Shown here: piece after piece, positions 20,925 through 28,747 of the stretch | Position numbering within the stretch: position 1 is the stretch's first letter | Layout of the letters: the number at the start of each line of letters is the position of its first letter | Assembly (NCBI GenBank): GCA_965216255.1 | Contig: OZ244148.1 | Location: 1,612,001-1,676,000, forward strand | Length of the DNA: 64,000 bases | Origin: G965216255 sp965216255 | Lineage (GTDB): Bacteria > Bacteroidota > Rhodothermia > Rhodothermales > Bin80 | Direction: 5' to 3' | Program-made: the position numbers and the translations under genes | Notes under the pieces: model-generated | Seen by the model: the letters and a program-made list of their open reading frames with translations, nothing else | Databases searched by the model: none | What the model was told of the DNA's origin: nothing

Positions 20925-21642
20925 CGGTAGGCCCCGGGTTTCCCCGGGGCCCCCGCACAGATCCGGACATGCCCGTTAAGGCATCCGGCTCCTCCCTCAG
21001 GTCGCGCCCTCGCGCATGACGTTAGGAAGTCAGCAAGCCAACTCCCAGCCGTAATCGGTCCATCCCGTGTGACACACAAAGTCCGGCTCTGCGTCCGTAG
21101 AGTCGGCGGGAGGCGCACCTGCCGTAGGATCCGGTGGCTTGTCCGTCGCTTTCGCTCCGGGCCGCAGTCCGGCTTCCCTAACCGTGTTTCCTCCCGCCGC
21201 TCACCGAACCGGGCGTGCGGCACTACCGCACCCGGCTCTCCAGGCGGATCATGCAACTCGCACTCGGACAACGGCGTCGCCCATGGAGCTTCTCCTGTTC
21301 AAAGACTTGCACGGTCCCTGTTTCCACTCCATGACTTGAGTCCGTTGATCATCAGGCCTGTTTACGCCCTGATAACACCCCGTGGCGTGCCTAGCATGCC
21401 ACATGGCTCCTTCACTTTCGCATGTGATGCCGCCGAGGTCTCCGACCATTTACCGGTTTAGTAGGTCTCTGCCAATGCCGTGGCCTTTCCCTCTACGAAC
21501 ATCGCTCCGCACCTGCGGCCCCTTTCCTCCACGGGCATTACCCCGTCTCTACGGTACTACGGGCCACTCCGCCACCCTCTCGGCCCGGCCTGACCCTTGC
21601 GGGCTTCCGGTTGGTGTGTGCTACACCGCCGTCAGGGCTTCC

Positions 21643-22311
21643 ATCGCGGTAGGCCCCGGGTTTCCCCGGGGCCCCCGCACAGATCCGGACGTGCCCGTTA
21701 AGGCATCCGGCTCCTCCCTCAGGTCGCGCCGCCGCGCATGACGTTAATGGGCCGGCTAACCAACCCATAGCCGTAACCGAACCATCCCATGTGACACACG
21801 AAGTCCGGCTCTGCGTCCGGTATGTGTTGGGTTGTCCGATTTCCCCTCGGGTGCGACGCTTCGCTCCACCAACTCCGCCGCACGATCCTCCGCGCTTTGT
21901 TCGCCGGCTTCATCGCTACTATCATCGCATCTGACTCCTCCTCGCCGTTCATCCTCCGCTCGGCAATGCCTTGGCTTTGGCGGCCCCGCCCTAAGCGCTG
22001 GGCAGCGAGGAGGCCTCCCAGGTCCCAACCTTGTACGTACATACGTGCCTGAGTTCTTGGACGCCGCGGAGCCCTCTTGAACCTCACCATATCGGTCCAA
22101 TCAGTATTGCCTTCAGCCAACACGAGGACTTCGGCACTCCGAACAATGGTCCTTTCGGCGCTCATTAGCTCCGCCCATATGCACCCCTGCCGACGCTTCG
22201 CCCGTTCCCTCACGAGAACGACCGCACGGCTTGGGGAGAGATATGGATTGGTTATATCCTTTACCACAGAGGACTTACACCTCCTGTACTTGGCCAGTTA
22301 GCCTGGCGCAC
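21643..22311 (-). mobile_element. Group II intron A2 (669 bp, uninterrupted, inside B1)
   Basis: An uninterrupted family A copy useful as the reference. It starts GTGCGCCAGGCTAACTGG at 22311 and ends CCTACCGCGAT at 21643. A vestigial maturase start (MNGEEESDAMIVAMKPA) occurs about 350 bp in and runs into the 3' domains with most of the coding region missing. Domain V is at 21682-21713 (GAGCCGGATGCC stem and GGCACGTCCGGATC partner), followed by a GGCCCCGGGGAAACCCGGGG domain VI hairpin. It is inserted in B1 between GCAACACG and GGAAGCCC. Confidence 0.88.
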
Positions 22312-22538
22312 CGTGTTGCAACTCCTTCCATCTTGCATGCATGCCAGTGCCAGTACCCCGGCGGAAATAGACCGGTGCACGTGTCGTTCTCTTCCCGGTC
22401 TACCAGCGGCCTTCCCCATGACACCGGAGGGTCGGCTTCCGCATTGCCCTTTTCGAGGCCTGCTCGGCATTCACTGCGCGTTCCGGCCTGCATGCTCGCT
22501 AAATCGCCTAAGCGATCCTTTTGCCAAAGTGCTTCAGT

Positions 22539-24086
22539 CATCGCGGTAGGCCCCGGGTTTCCCCGGGGCCCCCGCACAGATCCGGACGTGCCCGTTAAGG
22601 CATCCGGCTCCTCCCTCAGGTCGCGCCGCCGCGCATGACGTTAATGGGCCGGCTAACCAACCCATAGCCGTAACCGAACCATCCCATGTGACACACGAAG
22701 TCCGGCTCTGCGTCCGTAGAGTCGGCGGGAGGCGCACCTGCCGTAGGATCCGGTGGCTTGTCCGTCGCTTTCGCTCCGGGCCGCAGTCCGGCTTCCCTAA
22801 CCGTGTTTCCTCCCGCCGCTCACCGAACCGGGCGTGCGGCACTACCGCACCCGGCTCTCCAGGCGGATCATGCAACTCGCACTCGGACAACGGCGTCACC
22901 CCATGGAGCTTCTCCTGTTCAAAGACTTGCACGGTCCCTGTTTCCACTCCATGACTTGAGTCCGTTGATCATCAGGCCTGTTTACGCCCTGATAACACCC
23001 CGTGGCGTGCCTAGCATGCCACATGGCTCCTTCACTTTCGCATGTGATGCCGCCGAGGTCTCCGACCATTTACCGGTTTAGTAGGTCTCTGCCAATGCCG
23101 TGGCCTTTCCCTCTACGAACATCGCTCCGCACCTGCGGCCCCTTTCCTCCACGGGCATTACCCCGTCTCTACGGTACTACGGGCCACTCCGCCACCCTCT
23201 CGGCCCGGCCTGACCCTTGCGGGCTTCCGGTTGGTGTGTGCTACACCGCCGTCAGGGCTTCCCGTGTTGCCACTCCTTCCATCTTGCATGCATGCCAGTG
23301 CCAGTACCCCGGCGGAAATAGACCGGTGCACGTGTCGTTCTCTTCCCGGTCTACCAGCGGCCTTCCCCATGACACCGGAGGGTCGGCTTCCGCATTGCCC
23401 TTTTCGAGGCCTGCTCGGCATTCACTGCGCGTTCCGGCCTGCATGCTCGCTAAATCGCCTAAGCGATCCTTTTGCCAAAGAGCTTCAGTCCATGTTGTTA
23501 CCTCCATAAACCGCCTTGGTCGCTACCAACTGAAACGACAGCTGTTGCGTGGGATTCGCACCCACAAGGAAGAAGCGCCTTATCACGGCGCACGGCGTGT
23601 GTTGGGTTGTCCGATTTCCCCTCGGGTGCGACGCTTCGCTCCACCAACTCCGCCGCGCGGTCCTCCGCGCTTTGTTCGCCGGCTTCATCGCTACTATCAT
23701 CGCATCTGACTCCTCCTCGCCGTTCATCCTCCGCTCGGCAATGCCTTGGCTTTGGCGGCCCCGCCCTAAGCGCTGGGCAGCGAGGAGGCCTCCCAGGTCC
23801 CAACCTTGTACGTACATACGTGCCTGAGTTCTTGGACGCCGCGGAGCCCTCTTGAACCTCACCATATCGGTCCAATCAGTATTGCCTTCAGCCAACATGA
23901 GGACTTCGGCACTCCGAACAATGGTCCTTTCGGCGCTCATTAGCTCCGCCCATATGCACCCCTGCCGACGCTTCGCCCGTTCCCTCACGAGAACGACCGC
24001 ACGGCTTGGGGAGAGATATGGATTGGTTATATCCTTTACCACAGAGGACTTACACCTCCTGTACTTGGCCAGTTAGCCTGGCGCAC
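22539..24086 (-). mobile_element. Group II intron A3 (inside B1, holds B2)
   Basis: A family A copy starting GTGCGCCAGG at 24086 and ending CGCGAT at 22539, inserted in B1 between AACAACATG and GACTGAAGC. It contains intron B2 at the family's standard B site. Its own sequence is about 670 bp once B2 is subtracted. Compared with uninterrupted B copies, the B1 sequence on either side rejoins exactly. Confidence 0.87.
22716..23593 (-). mobile_element. Group II intron B2 (878 bp, uninterrupted, innermost of array 1)
   Basis: An uninterrupted family B copy used as the reference. It starts GTGCGCCGTGATAAGG at 23593 and ends CGACTCTAC at 22716. Domain I covers about the first 330 bp. Domain V is at 22825-22857 (GAGCCGGGTGCGG stem, CCGCACGCCCGGTTC partner). 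A long 3' section follows domain V before the AY end. It sits in A3 between AACACACGCC and GGACGCAGAG, the same site that B1 uses in A1. Confidence 0.88.
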
Positions 24087-24683
24087 CATGTTGTTACCTC
24101 CATAAACCGCCTTGGTCGCTACCAACTGAAACGACAGCTGTTGCGTGGGATTCGCACCCACAAGGAAGAAGCGCCTTATCACGGCGCACGGTGTGTGTTG
24201 GGTTGTCCGATTTCCCCTCGGGTGCGACGCTTCGCTCCACCAGTTCCGCCACGCGGTCCTCCGCGCTTTGTTCACCGGCTTCATCGCTACTACCATCGCA
24301 TCTGATTCCTCCTCGCCGTTCATCCTCCGCTTGGCAACTGCCTTGGCTTTGGCGGCCCCGCCCTAAGCGCTGGGCAGCGAGGAGGCCTCCCAGGTCCCGA
24401 CCTTGTACGTACATACGTGCCTGGGTTCTTAGACGCCGCGGAGCCCTCTTGAACCTCACCATATCGGTCCAAGCAGTGTTGCCTTCAGCCATCATGAAGA
24501 CTTCGGCACTCCGAACTACACCTCTTTCGGCGCTCATTAGCCCCGCCCATATGCACCCCTGCCGACGCTTCGCCCGTTCCCTCACGAGAACGACCGCACG
24601 GCTTGGGGAGAAGTATGGATTGGTTATATCCTTTACCACAGAGGACTTACACCTCCTGTACTTGGCCAGTTAGCCTGGCGCTC

Positions 24684-25716
24684 CATGATTCCGATCACCC
24701 CAATGCTTATGGCATTGGCCAAAATGCTGATCTCCGCCAGGGTCGGATGGAAGAAAAGGGCTACAGCCAGCCCGTACAACATAATGGCGCCGACGGGGAA
24801 TCGGCGCGCCTGGAAAAGCTTGTCGGACGCATAGCCTGCCGCAAGCACCCCCAGGATGCCGACCAGTTCGTAGACGGAGGAAGTGTAGCCTGCCGCCTTA
24901 TCCGTGTATCGCAGTGCCTCTGTCATGTATAGCGGCAGCCAGAACAGGAAGGCGTAGCGTGTCATCTTGGTAAAGAAGTACATGACACCCGTCGCCCACA
25001 GGGCTCCATCGGCCATGACTTCGCGTAGCACAGGCGACCTGAAATCCCATCGCACTCGGGAGGCTGCCGGGGCGGGCGCCTCACTCTGCGGCAAATCAGT
25101 CAGGCCTACATCTCGGGGACGCTCACGAGCCAGCACTGCGTAGATTCCGGCTATCACGACCAGAAGCAGTCCCGGCCCCCAAAAGGCCCTCCGCCAGCCC
25201 AGATCGGAGAGGAATAACTCGTTGGTAGCCAGGTAGGTGGCCAAGGACGGTTGCGGCGAAGCCGCCTACCACATAGCACGTACACCACCAGGCCATCACC
25301 ACGCCCCGTTCCTCCTGCCGAAACCAGGCGGCCATGTTCTTGATCAGGCCCGGCCATCCCGTCGACTGTCCATAGCCGTTGCTCCACATCATGACCAGGA
25401 ACACGAGCAGCGAAGCTCCAAATCCCAAGGCGATATTGGAACACACGGAAATCAGCAGTCCGATGGTTACAATAAGCCTTGATCCAAAGCGGTCGCACAG
25501 CAGACCGTTCGCTAACTACCCGATCATGTAGACCAAGCTGTAACCGGTCAGCATCCAGGCAAGATCGGTTCGCGTAAATCCCAGATCCTCCGTCAGGAAG
25601 GGCATGAGGACGCTGAAATTCTTGCGGCACAGGTAATAGCCTGCGTAGCAGAGCCAGGTCGCCCCGAAGATCCGGAACCGCCATCTCCTGGGATACAGCG
25701 GAGCTTTCATGGTCAA
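24684..25716 (-). pseudogene. MFS transporter (OPA/GlpT-like), exon 1, damaged
   Basis: The gene starts at ATG 25716 and reads CYAGYYLCRKNFSVLMPFL, the signature of organophosphate:phosphate antiporters (GlpT/UhpT/UhpC type). Later segments include MMWSNGYGQSTGWPG and WWCTCYVVGGFAATVLG. A TAG at 25516-25518 replaces the expected Gln codon in YMIG(Q)LANGLLCDRF, and a one-base frameshift occurs near 25240. The frame then runs well to ATG at 24684, where the intron array begins. Membrane segments of a 12-TM carrier can be followed through both exons. The gene is downstream of an aminotransferase fragment on the same strand. The stop and frameshift make a functional product unlikely even if splicing works. 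Confidence 0.85.
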
Positions 25717-25740
25717 TGTGATTCGGAGGCCTCCGAATAG

Positions 25741-26637
25741 TCAAATAGTGGAGAAGACCTCTCTGAGTGTGTCTTCAAAACGGTCCAGAAACGCATCGCA
25801 CACGGACGCATCGTGCGCGAGGGACAAATAGAGCTTGGTCCCCATGGGATTCAGAAATATGCCTCGCCTGAAGAGACCCAGCATAACGGCCCGTGAAGCA
25901 TCAGTATTCCCCCTTCGGGAAGAGCGATAGTCCTGTACCGGCGCCTCCTCCCGCGTGAATACTACCTGGGCAAGTGGTCCGTCACCGATGATCTGCCCGG
26001 CGATGCCTCTTGCGCGCAGCACGTCGCTCATCCCTTTGCGCAGGTAGGCGCCCACTCCATGCAGGTGCGTGTAGGTTTCGGACATTCGGTAAATCGACAG
26101 GGCTGCCTGGGCGGCGCACGCTGAGATCGGATTGCCGCCCAGAGTGGATGCCGTCCAGACATACTTTTCCGCCCCCAGGCGATCCTCGCGCACTAGATCC
26201 ATAATGTCCGTGCGACCGCCGAAGGCCCCGATTGGATAGTCGCCGCCCAGGGCCTTGCCGTACGCGACAATATCGGGCGTAACGCCGTAGTATTCCTGAG
26301 CGCCGCCGTAGGCCAGTCGAAATCCGGTGACCACCTCGTCGAATATCAGCAGCACGCCGAGCGCGGCCGTGGCCTGGCGCAGTCCCGCCAGAAAGCCCTC
26401 GACCGGAGGCAGACACCTATGCAGCGGCTCCACAATCACCGCCGCTACCGTGTCGGCGTGCGCCACGATAATTTGCGCCGTGGTCTCCATGTCATTGAAG
26501 GGCGCAATGAGCACGTGATCTCGTACCGTGCACTCAATCCCCGCAGAAGAGGGCTCTGGCTGCGGGAAGTCTCGCAGATGCTTCGGAAAAAGGCTGGTCA
26601 CGCCTACATCGTTGGCCCCGTGGTAGGCTCCCTCGAA
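25741..26637 (-). pseudogene. Class III aminotransferase (glutamate-1-semialdehyde aminomutase-like), N-truncated
   Basis: The C-terminal two thirds of a PLP-dependent fold type I aminotransferase, beginning FEGAYHGANDVG and continuing with FDEVVTGFRLAYGG (PLP-contacting Asp), AYGKALGGDYPIGAFGG (Schiff-base Lys), STLGGNPISACAA, and a complete C-terminal domain ending at 25741. The order and motifs match HemL-type aminomutases. About the first 130-140 residues are missing: at ~26638 the sequence switches abruptly to the start of a TonB receptor gene in another frame. An internal ATG at 26601 could still start a 286-aa fragment, but it would lack the cofactor-phosphate region. Confidence 0.8.
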
Positions 26638-26777
26638 ACAGCCGGCAGCGACTCATTCGTAGCTGCATCGAACACGGTCCCGGATATTTTCCCATTCGAC
26701 TGCGCCTTAAGCGGTAGCACGGATGCCGCGGAACAAAGCGCAAGACAAATGGCGAAACAAGATATCCTTTGAGTCAT
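26638..26777 (-). pseudogene. 5' fragment of a SusC/TonB-dependent receptor gene
   Basis: From ATG 26777 the reading is a signal peptide (MTQRISCFAICLALCSA to LPLKAQ) followed by NGKISGTVFDAATNESLPAV, the first strand of a carboxypeptidase-regulatory-like domain that opens SusC-type receptors. After about 46 residues it is cut at 26638 and joined, out of frame, to the aminotransferase fragment. It looks like a deletion or recombination scar. Confidence 0.65.
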
Positions 26778-27417
26778 GACAACCTGCGTGTGGAGCAAAC
26801 TCGATAGGACGTGGACGCCTTGGACTCCGCAGTGCTGGAGAACATTGCGCAATGTAGGTAACGGCAACCTATTAATGTGGCAAGACGTGTGTGCCGCAAA
26901 ATAGGACCGCTTCACGGTCCATGCAAGAAACAACGGCGCAGGCCCGAGCGGAATATATGCGCGGCGCGGCGCGCTGCCTCAAAGGCCGGGACTTTACGCC
27001 AGAGGCCCGCGGCTGCCCGGCTACACCGTGCACCGGTCAAAGAATGGCGCTCACCGGCCAAATTTCCCAATCAACTGAACCCGTGATCGCCTGGAGAACA
27101 TATCGTGTGCCCCAAGAGAGTAGGCTGAATTGATCGGTGTTTTGGCCAGTGGAGCCGGATGCAAAGAACCATGGATGAGGCCAAAAGCGCGCCTGTGCGC
27201 ACTCGCATACGCCGCCGGCAGACATGCTTGCGTCCAGTGGCCGTGACACGGGCTCTGTCCTTAGTCTGGTGAGCGCGGGCACCGTGCGTGGCAGCCTGCG
27301 CCCCCGTAGTCTGCGCCGGACGGCGCGCGCAGTCAAGCCGTCGCTGACAAGTCCGGATTCCAGAGCCTTGATTCACATGGCCACCGGGCCATATGCGCAT
27401 AAATGCGCTCCACAGGC
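26778..27417. other. Gene-poor stretch downstream of susD
   Basis: About 640 bp with no recognisable gene between the receptor fragment and the susD stop codon. Short ORFs on both strands look spurious. Confidence 0.4.
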
Positions 27418-28719
27418 TTATCCCGCGCCAAATACTTCGTCTATCGGCTTTGGAAACTGCCGAAATATCTTGTCCCCCGGGCGGTCATTTGGGAGCTGGT
27501 CCAGACGGCCGTAGCGCCGCATGTCGATCCATCGGTGACCTTCCAAGAACAGGGAATACAACCGTTCACGGAGCAGATCATCCACCGCCGTAGCAGCTCC
27601 GAGGCTCAGAGAAGGCAGGCCGGCGGCGGCGCGCACGCGATTGATGTCCATTTCCGCTGCGCCTAACTGCCCCTTGCCGATATACGCTTCGGCGCGAATC
27701 AGAAGTAGTTCTTCATTGCGCATGATAGGTAGCGGTGACGTAGAACTTGCGGCTACGGTCACCACCAGGGCACTGGACAAGCCGTTGCCGGATGTCGGGG
27801 CCGGATCAAACGATGCATCTTCCGATCGGTCAAGGATCTTCGATGCATACCGCAGGTCGCCGGGCATGGCCATCTCCTTAAGCAACGCATGGGCCCGCAG
27901 CTTGACAGTCGAGGCCGTGGGTACAGAAAACAGTGAATTCAACTGGTCGCCGGCCCCCGCACTGAAGACGTGGTACACTCCCTGGTCCATGTCACCCGCG
28001 GCATCGACAAAAGAGTCACCCAGCGCCAGAAGAGCCGCATCATGGTCGCCCTGGTAGATGGCCACCCGGGCCCGGAGGGCCCGGTTGAACTGGGCAAACG
28101 TCGCCGGCGTATCGAATCCCGCAAAGCCGGCCGTCAAACGAAACGGAAATGCGCCGCCGCCTGCCTGCAGGTCATCGTAGCCCGCATCAAGAAGCTGCTC
28201 GATTGCGGTATAGGCCTGATTCGGGGTAACGAATGGCACATCCTCCTCTCCCGTAAATTCGAGCTTGATGCCGTTGTCGCCTAGAAAGTTAAGGTTAAGC
28301 AACAGCTGGTGAGCCACAAGGGTCTGCGCAAAGCCGTCGGTCGCACTTTGTGCCGGACCGGAATAGTCCGATTCGGCACGCTCCTGAAGCGTCAGTATGT
28401 TGCGTATGGTGCGGTAGCGCGAACTCCAGGGTCGCAGCAGGATGAATCCACCAGGATCCAGTGGACCGGCGATAAGCTCGTCTACCCAGCGGGGATCTGC
28501 TGCATCCATGTTGTATGCTTCGCGGCCCAGGCCCGCTGACGCTACGAGATAAACGAACATGTCCGTCCGCAGGCTGCCCTCGATGCCCGAGACCAGGCTC
28601 TGCACGGATACGTCTGCCGCGTTCGGCGCATTCGGATCGGTTACATCCAGCGAGTCACAGGCACCCAGCAACAAGACCAGGAAGACGGCGAACGCAGTAG
28701 AGGCAAGGGACTTTGGCAT
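27418..28719 (-). CDS. susD: RagB/SusD-family nutrient uptake lipoprotein
   Basis: A 433-aa SusD-like protein, the surface-exposed lid that binds the ligand over its SusC partner. I chose ATG 28719 because it gives a lipoprotein signal peptide (MPKSLASTAFAVFLVLLLGAC) with the lipobox LLGAC at residues ~18-22; an upstream ATG at 28836 would overlap susC. The body has the TPR-rich SusD layout (AIEQLLDAGYDDLQ, FNRALRARVAIYQGDHDAALLA) and the C-terminal signature NEELLLIRAEAYIGKGQL followed by INRVRAAAGL and LLRERLYSLFLEGHRWIDMRR. It follows susC by 28 bp on the same strand. The substrate is unknown; no glycan enzyme sits nearby. Confidence 0.92.
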   Translation of the reverse strand: MPKSLASTAFAVFLVLLLGACDSLDVTDPNAPNAADVSVQSLVSGIEGSLRTDMFVYLVASAGLGREAYNMDAADPRWVDELIAGPLDPGGFILLRPWSSRYRTIRNILTLQERAESDYSGPAQSATDGFAQTLVAHQLLLNLNFLGDNGIKLEFTGEEDVPFVTPNQAYTAIEQLLDAGYDDLQAGGGAFPFRLTAGFAGFDTPATFAQFNRALRARVAIYQGDHDAALLALGDSFVDAAGDMDQGVYHVFSAGAGDQLNSLFSVPTASTVKLRAHALLKEMAMPGDLRYASKILDRSEDASFDPAPTSGNGLSSALVVTVAASSTSPLPIMRNEELLLIRAEAYIGKGQLGAAEMDINRVRAAAGLPSLSLGAATAVDDLLRERLYSLFLEGHRWIDMRRYGRLDQLPNDRPGDKIFRQFPKPIDEVFGAG

Positions 28720-28747
28720 GGCATTTCTGCTTGTTTGCCATTCGGCA

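Larger units (their letters stand above)
21097..24189 (-). mobile_element. Group II intron B1 (inside A1, holds A2 and A3)
   Basis: A family B intron begins GTGCGCCGTGATAAGG at 24189 and ends CGACTCTAC at 21097. It is inserted in A1 between AACACACACC and GGACGCAGAG. It is itself interrupted twice by family A: A3 after its first ~103 bp and A2 further in. Own sequence is 24189-24087, 22538-22312 and 21642-21097, summing to about 876 bp. Domain V is a GAGCCGGGTGCGG hairpin. There is no maturase ORF, only a short vestige reading MEWKQGPCKSLNRR before domain V. Confidence 0.85.
20261..24683 (-). mobile_element. Group II intron A1 (outermost of nested array 1)
   Basis: The outer intron of array 1 is inserted in sense orientation in the MFS gene after AATCATG and before ACGTTCGGG. 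The 5' part runs 24683-24190 (domain I and the start of a vestigial maturase). The middle-to-3' part runs 21096-20925 (domain V hairpin, GAGCCGGATGCC type), and the last bases CGAT are 20261-20264. It holds intron B1 in its middle and C1 in its 3' tail. Subtracting these leaves about 670 bp, the family A length. It starts GAGCG rather than the GTGCG seen in all other A copies. It is also the most diverged A copy in this array, suggesting the oldest layer. Confidence 0.85.

Noticed and set aside
20261..24683. Dozens of 60-290 aa ORFs on both strands (for example those with RGNPGPT or FRGLLGIHCAF) that recur in all arrays and resemble common database hypothetical proteins.
   Set aside because: They are translations of group II intron RNA domains: the repeated peptides map onto domain I, domain V and domain VI sequences. 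Their boundaries do not respect intron ends.
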